From: Glycocaulis albus
GTDB taxonomy: Bacteria; Pseudomonadota; Alphaproteobacteria; Caulobacterales; Maricaulaceae
DNA length: 64,000 bases
Assembly: GCF_014639075.1 (NCBI RefSeq)
Contig: NZ_BMFS01000007.1
Span: forward strand, 62,001-126,000
Reading direction: 5' to 3'
Shown: one piece after another, positions 29,425 to 38,438 of the stretch
Layout: every line of letters begins with the position of its first letter
How positions within the stretch are numbered: position 1 is the first letter of the stretch
The notes under the pieces: model-generated
What the model was told of the DNA's origin: nothing
Seen by the model: the letters and a program-made list of their open reading frames with translations, nothing else
Databases searched by the model: none
Program-made: the position numbers and the translations under genes

Positions 29425-30834
29425 ATGACCGCCCTCGCCCCGGCTCTTGCGTCACTCACGGCAAGCCTCGACCCGAAATCCTGGTCAGCCGACCCGGCAG
29501 AGCTGGAGAGCCATGCGCGGGACTGGCGCGGGCGCTATGCGGGCGGCACGCCGCTGGTGCTGAAGCCTGCCAGCACGCAGGAGGCGGCCAGCATGCTGGC
29601 GGCCTGCAACGCCGCGCGCATCCCCGTCATGCCCCAGGGCGGTATAACCGGGCTGGTCGGGGCCTCCACGCCGGCCAACGAGGTCGTCATCTCCATGAAG
29701 CGGATGAACGCCATCCGCGAGATCGACACGGCCAATGAGTCGATGACCGTCGAGGCCGGCGCCGTGCTGCAGAGCGTGCAGGAGGCCGCACGCGGTGCCG
29801 GCAAGCTCTTCCCCTTAAGCCTCGGCGCGCAAGGCTCGGCCATGATTGGTGGCCTGATCTCCACCAATGCGGGCGGGGTGCAGGTGCTGCGCTATGGCAT
29901 GATGCGCGATCTGGTTCTGGGGCTGGAAGCGGTCCTGCCCGATGGCCGGGTGCTCAGCGGGCTGTCGGGCCTGCGCAAGGACAATACCGGATACGATCTC
30001 AAACAGCTTTTCATCGGCGCGGAAGGCACGCTTGGCCTCGTCACGGCAGCGACGCTGAAACTGTTCCCGCGTCCGGCCTCGGTCAGTGTCGCGATTGCCG
30101 CGGTGCAAGACCCCGAGGCGGCCGTAACCCTTCTGGGTCATTTGAAGGACCGGACGGGCGGCGCGGTCAGCGCGTTCGAGCTGATCTCCGGCTTCGCCAT
30201 GGAGCTGGTCTGCGCCCACGTGCCCGGCGCGCGCTCGCCACTGCAAGGCAATCCGGACTGGATGGTGCTGATCGAGCTGTCGAGCGCGGAAGAGGAACGC
30301 TCCGGCATTCTGATGGAAACCGCACTGGAAAGCGCCTTTGAGTCCGGTCTGGTCACCGACGCCGCACTGGCACAGTCCGAAGCGCAGGCCGCGCAGTTCT
30401 GGGCGCTGCGCGAGAATATCCCCGAAGGCGAGAAGGCACACGGCAAGGCCGCCAAGCACGATGTCTCGGTACCGGTATCGCGCATGGCCGCCTTCATGCG
30501 CGAGGCCACGCAGCAGGCCGAGGCGCTGGTAGACGGGTCGCGGGTGATCGCGTTCGGCCATGTCGGCGATGGCAATGTGCATTTCAATCTCGCCGCGCGT
30601 GAGCCCGGCACGGGAGAGGAGTTCATCGCGCGCGCAGCACCTGCCACCCGGCTGATCTACGACCTTGTGGACAAGCATCACGGCTCGATCTCGGCAGAGC
30701 ACGGGATCGGGATCCTCAAACAGGCCGAGCTGAAAGCGCGCAAGCCGGTTGAAGTGGACGTGATGCGCGCGATCAAGGCGGTGCTTGATCCGCACAATAT
30801 CATGAACCCGCGCATCCTCACCGGGCTGGACTAG
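29425..30834 (+). CDS. FAD-binding 2-hydroxyacid dehydrogenase (GlcD/D2HGDH family)
   Basis: A 469-residue flavoprotein of the VAO/GlcD group that oxidises D-2-hydroxyacids such as D-lactate, glycolate or D-2-hydroxyglutarate. The FAD-binding PCMH domain is visible with MPQGGITGLVGAS (near residue 70), SLGAQGSAMIGGLISTNAGG and DNTGYDLKQLFIGAEGTLG. The C-terminal cap has FGHVGDGNVHFN and SAEHGIGILK. Substrate is not decided by sequence. ATG at 29425 has a weak AAGGAG further upstream. Confidence 0.9.
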   Translation: MTALAPALASLTASLDPKSWSADPAELESHARDWRGRYAGGTPLVLKPASTQEAASMLAACNAARIPVMPQGGITGLVGASTPANEVVISMKRMNAIREIDTANESMTVEAGAVLQSVQEAARGAGKLFPLSLGAQGSAMIGGLISTNAGGVQVLRYGMMRDLVLGLEAVLPDGRVLSGLSGLRKDNTGYDLKQLFIGAEGTLGLVTAATLKLFPRPASVSVAIAAVQDPEAAVTLLGHLKDRTGGAVSAFELISGFAMELVCAHVPGARSPLQGNPDWMVLIELSSAEEERSGILMETALESAFESGLVTDAALAQSEAQAAQFWALRENIPEGEKAHGKAAKHDVSVPVSRMAAFMREATQQAEALVDGSRVIAFGHVGDGNVHFNLAAREPGTGEEFIARAAPATRLIYDLVDKHHGSISAEHGIGILKQAELKARKPVEVDVMRAIKAVLDPHNIMNPRILTGLD

Positions 30835-30938
30835 GCACCACGCGCCCGGCTATTGGCATTTTCGGGCAACGCCCCTATTTCGATAGATACACTCACTAGA
30901 GTTCCCCGCACCAGAGCTACAGGCGAGACCCATCTTCC

Positions 30939-31721
30939 ATGCTGATCCTTCTCTCTCCGGCCAAGCAGCTTGATTTCGAACCGGCCCGGCCCGAGCTGGA
31001 GACCAGCCGGCCTGAGCTTCTCAAGCGTACCGAGGAATTGTCGAAGACAACGTCGAAACTCTCGCGCACGCAGCTGCGCCAGCTCATGGACATTTCCGAT
31101 GACCTTGCGGCGCTGAATGTGGAGCGCTTCAAGGCATTTGACCCAGGAGCCAAGGATGGCAAGGCCGCCGCCCTCGCCTTCGCCGGCGAGGTCTATCGCG
31201 GCCTTGATGCAGCAAGCCTGTCCAAGGACGATCTGGAATGGGCGCAAGGCCGCCTGCGTATCCTGTCAGGACTTTACGGCGCCCTGCGCCCGCTGGACGC
31301 CATCCAGCCCTACCGGCTGGAAATGGGCACCCGGCTGAAGACGAAGAAGGGCGCGAACCTCTACGAATTCTGGGGTGACGATATCGCTGCCGAACTAGCC
31401 CGCACGCTGGAGGGCCATGCCCACCGCGTGATCGTCAATCTGGCATCCAACGAATATGCGAAGGCAGCCCGCCTGCCGAAGATGAAATCGCGTGTCATCA
31501 CGGTCGATTTCAAGGAAGAGAAGGACGGCAAGCTGCGCGCCCTGATGGTCTATGCCAAGAAGGCGCGTGGCATGATGGCCCGCTGGATCATCGAAAACCG
31601 GATCGAGGACCCGGACCAGCTTTCGCGTTTCAATGTCGAGGGTTACCGGCTCGATAAGGCAGGTTCCACACCGGACCGGCTCCTGTTCGCCCGCCCGCAG
31701 CCACCTTTGAAGAAAGGGTGA
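30939..31721 (+). CDS. yaaA: Peroxide stress protein YaaA (UPF0246)
   Basis: A 260-residue cytoplasmic protein that in E. coli limits free iron and DNA damage during hydrogen peroxide stress. The N-terminus MLILLSPAKQLDFEP is the family hallmark. LYGALRPLDAIQPYRLEMG and VNLASNEYAKA follow. Length matches. It stands alone with a 104-base upstream gap; no clear OxyR site was seen. Confidence 0.95.
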   Translation: MLILLSPAKQLDFEPARPELETSRPELLKRTEELSKTTSKLSRTQLRQLMDISDDLAALNVERFKAFDPGAKDGKAAALAFAGEVYRGLDAASLSKDDLEWAQGRLRILSGLYGALRPLDAIQPYRLEMGTRLKTKKGANLYEFWGDDIAAELARTLEGHAHRVIVNLASNEYAKAARLPKMKSRVITVDFKEEKDGKLRALMVYAKKARGMMARWIIENRIEDPDQLSRFNVEGYRLDKAGSTPDRLLFARPQPPLKKG

Positions 31722-31738
31722 AGCCTGGCGCGCAGGCC

Positions 31739-31775
31739 TTGACAAAACCGGCGCAAACCGTCTTTTGCACTGCAA
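31739..31775 (+). promoter_or_regulatory. Promoter region and palindrome upstream of bdhA
   Basis: TTGACA at 31739-31744 gives a good -35, but the -10 about 17 bases on (CTTTTG) is poor. It is overlapped by TTGCA-C-TGCAA (31765-31775), a near-perfect palindrome that could be an operator. TGC/GCA-rich palindromes of this kind are bound by PhaR-type polyhydroxyalkanoate regulators, which would suit bdhA; that link is inference. Confidence 0.35.
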
Positions 31776-31814
31776 CAAATCCCGACGCAGGCCTTCACGG
31801 CCAAGGAGACAGTC

Positions 31815-32615
31815 ATGGGCGGTCTGAAGGCCGACTTGAGCGGCCAGGTTGCGGTCATTACCGGCTCGACCTCCGGCATCGGCCTCGCGCTGGCGCGCGC
31901 GCTCGCGGCCAGTGGCGCGAACATCATGCTCAACGGGCTGGGTGAGGCTGGCGAAATCGAAAAGACCCGCGCCGCGCTGGAGCAGGAATTTGGCGTAAAG
32001 GCAGCCTATAATGGCGCCAACATGCTGGAGCCGCGCGAGATCGAAGGCCTGATCGCAGAGACGGTCAAGATCTTTGGCCGGCTCGACATCCTCGTCAACA
32101 ATGCGGGCATCCAGCAGGTCGCGCCGGTCGAGGAACTGGCGCCGGAGAAATGGGACGCGATTGTCGCGATCAACCTCACCTCCTGCTTCCATACTATCCG
32201 CCACGCCGTGCCGGTGATGAAAAAGGCCGGTGGCGGACGCATCGTGAATATCGCCTCCGCGCACGGGCTAGTCGCCTCGCCCTTCAAATCGGCCTATGTG
32301 GCCGCCAAGCATGGCGTGATCGGCCTGACCAAGACAGTGGCGCTGGAAGTGGCCGAAGCAGGCATCACCTGCAATGCCATATGCCCGGGCTATGTGCGCA
32401 CACCGCTGGTGGAAAGCCAGATTGCCGACACCGCAAAAGCGCGCGGCATTTCCGAGGAGGAAGTCGTGCGTGACGTCATGCTGAGCGCGCAGCCGACCAA
32501 GAAATTCGTCGAATACGACCATCTGGCCGGGCTGCTGCTCTACCTGGTGTCAGAGTCCGGCGCATCGGCCAATGGCGCCGCCTTCCCGGTGGAGGGCGGC
32601 TGGGTGGCGGCCTGA
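31815..32615 (+). CDS. bdhA: D-3-hydroxybutyrate dehydrogenase
   Basis: NAD-dependent short-chain dehydrogenase converting 3-hydroxybutyrate to acetoacetate, used in breakdown of polyhydroxybutyrate. It has 266 residues. The Rossmann motif is TGSTSGIG (near 16-23), then NNAG near 95. The catalytic Ser, Tyr and Lys are in IASAHGLVASP and SAYVAAKHG. The C-terminus EGGWVAA is typical of BdhA. AAGGAG precedes the ATG. The patatin gene begins within its stop codon (TGATG). Confidence 0.92.
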   Translation: MGGLKADLSGQVAVITGSTSGIGLALARALAASGANIMLNGLGEAGEIEKTRAALEQEFGVKAAYNGANMLEPREIEGLIAETVKIFGRLDILVNNAGIQQVAPVEELAPEKWDAIVAINLTSCFHTIRHAVPVMKKAGGGRIVNIASAHGLVASPFKSAYVAAKHGVIGLTKTVALEVAEAGITCNAICPGYVRTPLVESQIADTAKARGISEEEVVRDVMLSAQPTKKFVEYDHLAGLLLYLVSESGASANGAAFPVEGGWVAA

Positions 32616-33619
32616 TGGCCAAGCCCGCCAGAGCGGTCTCGCTCGCCCTGCAGGGCGGTGGTTCGCACGGCGCCTACACCTGGGGCGTTCTTGACGCGCT
32701 GCTGGAAGATGGCCGTATAACCCCTGGAGCTATAACGGCTACCAGCGCCGGGGCGATGAACGCTGTAGCGCTCACCCATGGCTGGCTGGACGATGGGCGT
32801 GACGGTGCGCGCGCCAGCCTTGAAGCCTTCTGGCATGAAGTGTCCAGGCGCGGCGCTGCCTTCCGGCCGATGATGCCGGGCGGCACCTTCCTGAAGCTTA
32901 TGCCCTTCTTCGACGCCTTCTCGCGCCTGACCAGCCCGTACGATCTCAACCCGTACAATCTCGATCCGCTGAAAGACATTCTGGACGCGCAGATCGATTT
33001 CGAACGCCTGCGCGTACAGACCGGCATACCGCTATTCGTGACGGCGACTTGCGTGACCACCGGACGCGCCGAGGTGTTTACCGGGCAACGGATCACGACC
33101 GATGCGGTGCTGGCCTCGGCCTGCCTGCCCTTCATCCGCCAGGCGGTGGAGATTGATGGCGAGCCTTATTGGGATGGTGGCTTTACCGGCAATCCCGCCC
33201 TGTGGCCGCTCTTTTATGCGGATACGCCCGGTGATCTGCTGATCGTCCATATCAACCCGCTAAAGCGCCCCGGCACACCCAAATCCGCCGATGACATCAT
33301 GAACCGGGTCAACGAGATCACGTTCAATGCCTCCTTGATGGCTGAACTGCGCGCTGTCGCCTTCGTCAAGCGCCTGATCGAGGATGATCTCCTGAAGGAC
33401 GCCGAAAAGGCCCGGCTGCGCAATCTGCACATTCATGCCGTCCGCGCCGACGAGGCGCTCAAGGATTATTCCGCCGCGAGCAAGTATGATACGAGCTGGC
33501 GCTTCCTGACCGGTCTTCGCGATGCGGGCCGGCAGGCGGCGAAGGACTGGCTGAGGACCTGCCACCAGCACATCGGCAAGCGCTCCAGCGTTGATGTGCG
33601 CGCAGACTATTTGCAGTAA
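32615..33619 (+). CDS. Patatin-like phospholipase
   Basis: A 334-residue Ser-Asp dyad lipase. The glycine-rich oxyanion loop is QGGGSHGAYTWG near residues 15-26. The nucleophile elbow is ATSAGAMN near 43-50, where the first Gly of GxSxG is replaced by Ala. The dyad aspartate is in YWDGGFTGNP. No signal peptide is seen, so it is cytoplasmic. It is translationally coupled to bdhA; in many alphaproteobacteria a patatin gene accompanies bdhA, suggesting a role in granule or short-chain-ester turnover (inference). Confidence 0.9.
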   Translation: MAKPARAVSLALQGGGSHGAYTWGVLDALLEDGRITPGAITATSAGAMNAVALTHGWLDDGRDGARASLEAFWHEVSRRGAAFRPMMPGGTFLKLMPFFDAFSRLTSPYDLNPYNLDPLKDILDAQIDFERLRVQTGIPLFVTATCVTTGRAEVFTGQRITTDAVLASACLPFIRQAVEIDGEPYWDGGFTGNPALWPLFYADTPGDLLIVHINPLKRPGTPKSADDIMNRVNEITFNASLMAELRAVAFVKRLIEDDLLKDAEKARLRNLHIHAVRADEALKDYSAASKYDTSWRFLTGLRDAGRQAAKDWLRTCHQHIGKRSSVDVRADYLQ

Positions 33620-33631
33620 TCGCCCGGCGGG

Positions 33632-34036
33632 TCAGACCTTGCGGCCCGCCCATTCCAGCCAGTCGCCGCTCTCCACGCGGGCAAAGCCTGAAACCGGCCG
33701 GTTCCAGACATAGACCCAGGCTTCGGCATCTGGAGACAGGAGACGGATGCGCCGGCGCAGATAGCGCGAGCCTTCAGGTTTGTGCGGGTCGTAGTCCTCG
33801 AACGCGTCGAGCCGGGCAATGACGGACACATCGGTCACTTCAAAGAGCTCGCCAATAACCTCACCCTGTCCGGCGATCAGGCCCGGATACCCGCCCAGAT
33901 CATGGATTACGCCCGGTATCCGGCACGGGCCGAGCGGCCTGAAGGCGCGCGCCAGCCCGAACTCGGCAAAGCCGGACGCGCCCTTGCGCAACAGGCCGTA
34001 AACCGCGAACGCGTCTCCCGCCTTTACCCCGCTCAT
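33632..34036 (-). CDS. Gamma-glutamylcyclotransferase-like protein
   Basis: A 134-residue small protein of the GGCT/AIG2-like fold. It has AVYGLLRKG at the start (canonical YGxLRxG), LGGYPGL, and the catalytic-type glutamate in LDAFEDYDP. The end is VYVWNRPVSG. It probably cleaves gamma-glutamyl dipeptides or amines. The ATG at 34036 overlaps the stop of the DUF418 gene by 4 bases. Confidence 0.85.
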   Translation of the reverse strand: MSGVKAGDAFAVYGLLRKGASGFAEFGLARAFRPLGPCRIPGVIHDLGGYPGLIAGQGEVIGELFEVTDVSVIARLDAFEDYDPHKPEGSRYLRRRIRLLSPDAEAWVYVWNRPVSGFARVESGDWLEWAGRKV

Positions 34037-35241
34037 GCCTTGGGCTTGGTGATCGGTTGCAGCTTCCAGTAGGTCAGCGTGCGCCACAGCCACTCAAACG
34101 GCCCGAAGCGGAAGACCTGCAGCCACACCGTCGAGACCGCAAGCTGTACCACCCAGATGGTCAGAACGATGGGAATGAGTTCCTCGCGCCCCAGCGTGCC
34201 GTAGAGGCCAAGACCGATCGTGCCTGTCGACAGGATGACCAAGGTGATCGTCTGGGTGAGATAATTGGTGAAGGCCATCCGCCCGGCCGCCGCAAACGGC
34301 GCGCGCAGCAGGGCCAGACCCGGCATCTTGCAGATCAGCATCACCACGCTGGCATAGCCAAGGGCGACCAGCAGGCTCGCGACGTAGTTGGTTGCCGTAT
34401 GGAACCACATGCCGCGCAGATCGAAATTCTCCGCCACCGCATGCTGACCGCCATACCAGGCGAGCGGCAGGCCGATGGCGAGGCAGACCAGCGCGACAAT
34501 GCCATAGCGTGCCACGCCCCATTGAAGGGTCAGGAAGCCGGACTTGAACAACGCCATGCCGAGGAACATGACGCCGATCACCCGCCCGCCAAAGAAGGCC
34601 AGTCCGGTCAGCTGGCCCATCAGGGCCATGAAGGCGTTGTGTGCCCAGCGCCCTGCACTGCCTTCCTGATACGCCGCGATAATGTTGGCCGCAGCTTCCG
34701 GGCTCTGCGCCATGCCGATGTCGGCCGCGTCGATATCACCCGGCATCAGCATGAACGATGCAAACAGGCCGACCATCAGCAAGCCGGTAAGCGTGATCCA
34801 GAAAAAGCCCCAGAACACCAGCTTGCCGACACTCATCTTGCGGAACAGCACGGCGATCATGCCGAACACTGCATAGGAGACCAGAATGTCGCCGAACCAG
34901 AGCGCATAGGCGTGCACCATGCCGAAGGCGAGCAGCCACAACATCCGCCGGTAGTGAACCTTCGTCGAGGAATCCGGTCCGTCCCCCGTCATCAGCAATA
35001 TGCCCGCACCGAACAGGGCGGAGAAGATCGTGATGAACTTCATCTCGAAGAAGACATGGACGAACAGCCAGGCCTCGGCGCCCGCTGCGTCGAAGGCCGG
35101 ATCGGCAGGCGGATACTGATAGGATTCCGGCAGCATGAAGAAGGTCGGGATATTCACCATGAGGATACCCAGCACGGCGATGCCGCGCAGTACATCAAGA
35201 CTCTGGTGACGGTCTGCCACGGTCACTGGTGCCGAATTCAT
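34033..35241 (-). CDS. DUF418 family membrane protein
   Basis: A 402-residue polytopic inner-membrane protein. The conserved N-terminal signature is SLDVLRGIAVLGILMVNI near residues 14-31. The C-terminal DUF418 domain contains GRMAFTNYLTQTI and a final aromatic segment GPFEWLWRTLTYWK. There are about 9-10 hydrophobic helices. The function of the family is not established; it is often grouped with acyltransferase-like membrane proteins. It is co-transcribed with the GGCT-like gene. Confidence 0.9.
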   Translation of the reverse strand: MNSAPVTVADRHQSLDVLRGIAVLGILMVNIPTFFMLPESYQYPPADPAFDAAGAEAWLFVHVFFEMKFITIFSALFGAGILLMTGDGPDSSTKVHYRRMLWLLAFGMVHAYALWFGDILVSYAVFGMIAVLFRKMSVGKLVFWGFFWITLTGLLMVGLFASFMLMPGDIDAADIGMAQSPEAAANIIAAYQEGSAGRWAHNAFMALMGQLTGLAFFGGRVIGVMFLGMALFKSGFLTLQWGVARYGIVALVCLAIGLPLAWYGGQHAVAENFDLRGMWFHTATNYVASLLVALGYASVVMLICKMPGLALLRAPFAAAGRMAFTNYLTQTITLVILSTGTIGLGLYGTLGREELIPIVLTIWVVQLAVSTVWLQVFRFGPFEWLWRTLTYWKLQPITKPKA

Positions 35242-35421
35242 GGTGAAAAGCTCTCCCCTGCTGCTTGCCAGTCAACTTCACCCTGCCCGCCGAGCCATGC
35301 AAGGAGAAAACCTGGAGCGCAAACTCAACCTTACCAAGATTTCATGGCCGGAACGGGCAAATTGCCTTGAGCCGTCCCGCGTTGGGGTTCATAAGCAGGC
35401 GCAGGGATAGGGACCAAATCC

Positions 35422-35733
35422 ATGTTAGGCGTGGCCATCGACATACTTCACTGGATCGCGGGAGCCGTTCTGGCGCTTGTGGGTATCGGCTATGACCGCG
35501 CGGAGGATTGCGCGCCGCCGGTTCGCCAGCAGAGCTTTGAGGAAGCCCGCTTCACAGACGAGGCAGCCGCCATTCACTTGCTCGCATCGGACATGCATGT
35601 AGAGCAGTTGCGGACCGCAGACGGCGATCTGGTTTTCGTCGTTCGCAGTGGCCAGGCCCAACCCGTCTCGGGCTGCGCTTCGGCGCCAGGTCACCTGCCA
35701 TCCGTGCCGCCTCCGCCGGTCTTGCGGCTTTAA
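35422..35733 (+). CDS. Small membrane-anchored hypothetical protein
   Basis: A 103-residue ORF with one hydrophobic N-terminal segment (ILHWIAGAVLALVGIGY, about 8-24) followed by a soluble acidic part and a proline-rich end. A GGGATAGGGACC tract precedes the ATG. No family recognised. It sits between DUF418 (divergent) and the TipN-like gene (same strand, 84 bases away). An overlapping minus-strand ORF of similar length exists; codon use and the leader make the plus strand more likely. Confidence 0.5.
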   Translation: MLGVAIDILHWIAGAVLALVGIGYDRAEDCAPPVRQQSFEEARFTDEAAAIHLLASDMHVEQLRTADGDLVFVVRSGQAQPVSGCASAPGHLPSVPPPPVLRL

Positions 35734-35817
35734 ATTTTTCCCGTCTCGCCCTAGAACCAGCTTTTGCTGCCGGTATTGACGCTGGCACGCCACCTTGTGC
35801 TGTGATCGAGGCGAATA

Positions 35818-37794
35818 ATGCCTGCCGATGATAACTCCGCCGCCAAAGCCGCCAAGACCGCCCAGCCGGCCACGCCTGCCGTGCTGAAAGATCCGGCGGA
35901 AGGGCAGGTGCCGGCCACACGCGGCGCTGAGCCGCTGAGCACAACTCCTGCAAAGCCCGCAGGCGGAGGCGGATGGATCGCGTTTGCCGGCGCTGCGTGC
36001 GCTGCGCTATGGCTCGGGGGTGCCGGTGCCTATCTCTATGGCTATGTGATCGATGATTTCGCGGCGCTGAGCCCCGCCCAGCTTGCGGGCATCGCCATCT
36101 TTGCGGGAGCACCCGCCCTGCTTTTCCTGCTGTCAGGGCTTCTCGGCCGGACCGTGGCCCGCGCGAGCGCGCAGATTCGCTCTGTCGAAGGCGCGGTCGC
36201 CCGGCTCTCGACGCCAGCTGATGCCCTGCAAGGCGAAGTTCGCCAGATGGCCGATGCCGTAAGCCTGCAGGTCGGGCGGATCAACACCGCGATGGACAGC
36301 GCCCTGGCGCGCCTTGCGGCCATGGAAGAGGTCATCACGCATCATGCCGACAGCCTTGAGGACACCTCAAAGGCTGCGCGGGAGCGGGTGGAGTCGCTTA
36401 TGCGCTCGCTGAAGGGCGAACGCGAGAAGCTGGCCGAGATCGCCGACAGCCTTGACGACAAGGCAGCCCTGATCGCCGCCGCGATCCAGGAGCAGGGCGA
36501 AATGGTTGCGGCGGCGGCCGAGCTGGCGAACGAAAAGGCCAATGAAGGCGCCCTCACCTTGCGCGCCGGCGCTGAGCGCCTGTCTGGCGCCGGTGACGAG
36601 ACCGTCAAGTCTGCCGAAAAGGCCTCGGAAATTCTGGCGCAGCGCGCCACCACCATGCGCGAGCTGGCTGACACGCTGAAAAGCCGCGGCGACGGGCTGG
36701 ACGCGGCCTATCTCAAGCATCGCGAGCGCCTTGCCGAAGCCAGTGAGGCCCTGCGCAAGGAACAGGAGAAAATTGCGGCGGCGCTCGACTTTCACAAGGC
36801 AGAGCTCGCCACGCTCTCCAAGACCGCCGGCTCCGGTGCGGAAACCTTGCGCAAATCGGCCGAGGAGAGCGGCGCAGTGTTCACGCGCGCCATCAACGAC
36901 GCCATCACCCGCGCGTCATCCCTGTCCAAAACGATCGAGAGCGAGACACGGCTGGCGGCAGAGGCCAATGAGGCGATTCTCAAGCGCCTGACCGAAACGG
37001 CACGGGAAGCCCGCGAAGCCGCCACGGAGTCGGCAGAACGCTTTTCAGGCCAGGCCAGCGCCGCTGAAGCCGCCCTGGAACGCGTCAGCGAAGCCGGGTT
37101 CGAAGCTGCCCGCCGGTCCGATGAAGCTTTCCAGGCGCGCCTGCGCGAAGCCGAGCTTCTTGTCGACAAGGCTGCAAAGGCGTCGGAGGAAGCCGGTGAG
37201 ACCGTCCGCAAACAGCTCGCCGACACCCTGGAGGCCGCGCGCAAGCAGGCCGACCACGTGGAGATGATGCTGCGTGACATGCGGTCACGTTTCGATGACG
37301 CACCCGCCGCGGCCCGCCGCGCGACGCTTGAGCTTGAGCGCGCCCTGTCGGAAGGACTGGCCAAGCTGAACCAGACGGCGGAGGAAGCGTCGGAAAGCGC
37401 GCGCGAGATCGACGCCATGTTCCAGGCGCGCGTGCGGCATAATTACGAACTTCTGTCGGACTTCATGCTGCGCATGGGCTCTGTCGCCGGCGGACGCAAG
37501 CCGATCGATATCGCGCCGGATGAGGTGCCGGATCCATTGAATGTACGCCGGCGGCCAGCACGGCCATCCACGCCGGTGGATGAAGACGAGGTGCGGCTCG
37601 ACGCCCGTGACCAGGTCACCGATGACGAGAACGAGAGTTCTCCGCCGGGACGCCCGCGCGACGAGCGGCTGGCCACTCAGGCCCGTCCCGAAGGCGGCTG
37701 GCGCTGGAAAGACCTCCTGGCCAACATGGACCCGGACGAGGATGACGAGCCGCCTTCAGGCGGGACAGCCAAACGCGGCAAGCGGCGCGACTAG
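35818..37794 (+). CDS. TipN-like coiled-coil membrane protein
   Basis: A 658-residue protein. The N-terminus is disordered and Ala/Pro-rich (1-45). Two membrane helices follow (about 49-75 and 87-110), then about 420 residues of almost continuous coiled coil (roughly 115-560, Ala/Glu/Lys/Arg heptads). The tail is acidic and low-complexity, with a short conserved-looking GGWRWKDLLANMD near 625. Two membrane helices plus a very long coiled coil is the architecture of TipN, the new-pole marker of Caulobacter, though TipN is longer (over 800 residues). DivK and PleD elsewhere in the window fit such a cell biology. Its stop shares a CTAG with the convergent lipoprotein gene. Confidence 0.65.
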   Translation: MPADDNSAAKAAKTAQPATPAVLKDPAEGQVPATRGAEPLSTTPAKPAGGGGWIAFAGAACAALWLGGAGAYLYGYVIDDFAALSPAQLAGIAIFAGAPALLFLLSGLLGRTVARASAQIRSVEGAVARLSTPADALQGEVRQMADAVSLQVGRINTAMDSALARLAAMEEVITHHADSLEDTSKAARERVESLMRSLKGEREKLAEIADSLDDKAALIAAAIQEQGEMVAAAAELANEKANEGALTLRAGAERLSGAGDETVKSAEKASEILAQRATTMRELADTLKSRGDGLDAAYLKHRERLAEASEALRKEQEKIAAALDFHKAELATLSKTAGSGAETLRKSAEESGAVFTRAINDAITRASSLSKTIESETRLAAEANEAILKRLTETAREAREAATESAERFSGQASAAEAALERVSEAGFEAARRSDEAFQARLREAELLVDKAAKASEEAGETVRKQLADTLEAARKQADHVEMMLRDMRSRFDDAPAAARRATLELERALSEGLAKLNQTAEEASESAREIDAMFQARVRHNYELLSDFMLRMGSVAGGRKPIDIAPDEVPDPLNVRRRPARPSTPVDEDEVRLDARDQVTDDENESSPPGRPRDERLATQARPEGGWRWKDLLANMDPDEDDEPPSGGTAKRGKRRD

Positions 37795-38438
37795 CCGGGC
37801 GGCTGTGCCCCGGCGGCCTCGCCCTCTGCCTCAGCGACCTGTCCTGACGCCCAGTCCACCAGCTCAGCTGACATGTCCGATGCGGCCCTGCTGAACGCGT
37901 CGATGATCAGGCCCTGCCGGTTGCCGTCTGCCCGCCGTGAAACCTCGAAGGTACGCACACCGGATACTTCCCGGCTCGCTGTGTCGATAAGACGGGCGCG
38001 AACGGCAATGTCGATGCGCGGCGCGGCATTGCTGCCCTGATCATAGACCGCCTCGAAACGGCGCATCTCCATGCGCAGATCCCAGCTGGTCGCGACGCCA
38101 TCATCCGGCCTTGCCGCGACGAGGGCGGTGGAACGCCGGTCAAATGTGTCCACCACCAGCTCCTGCAGGAGAACCGGCGCCGCACTGACCCAGTTTGCTC
38201 CTGCCATATAGGCTACCCGCCCCTCCCCGGCGTCCAGCGCGATCCGGTCACCGGAAAGGGCGCGTGGCGCCACAGGCCGGGCGATGCGCACGACTGGCGC
38301 ATCGGGGTTTATCACCGCATCCGCTGGGACATGGTTCGACAGACGGTAGAGCGCACTGCTCTCCGACTCCGGAAGGAGCGAGATGCATCCTGAAAGCGCC
38401 AGCGCAGCGCCGGCCAGCAACAGGTTTCTGGTGATCAT
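37791..38438 (-). CDS. ABC-type transport auxiliary lipoprotein (PqiC/LptE-like)
   Basis: A 215-residue outer-membrane-type lipoprotein. The signal ends in LALSGC, with Cys18 as lipidation site. The mature part follows the pattern of ABC-transport auxiliary proteins: YRLSNHVPADA near residue 32, VRIARPVAPRAL, and YMAGANWVSAAPVLLQELVV. It is the last gene of the mlaE-mlaF-mlaD-like operon and overlaps it by 4 bases. It is probably the component that receives or delivers lipid at the outer membrane, replacing MlaA/MlaC. Confidence 0.88.
   Translation of the reverse strand: MITRNLLLAGAALALSGCISLLPESESSALYRLSNHVPADAVINPDAPVVRIARPVAPRALSGDRIALDAGEGRVAYMAGANWVSAAPVLLQELVVDTFDRRSTALVAARPDDGVATSWDLRMEMRRFEAVYDQGSNAAPRIDIAVRARLIDTASREVSGVRTFEVSRRADGNRQGLIIDAFSRAASDMSAELVDWASGQVAEAEGEAAGAQPPG

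Noticed and set aside
34057-35370. 437-codon plus-strand ORF opposite DUF418
   Set aside because: Gln/His/Arg-rich antisense translation of a membrane protein gene; no features.
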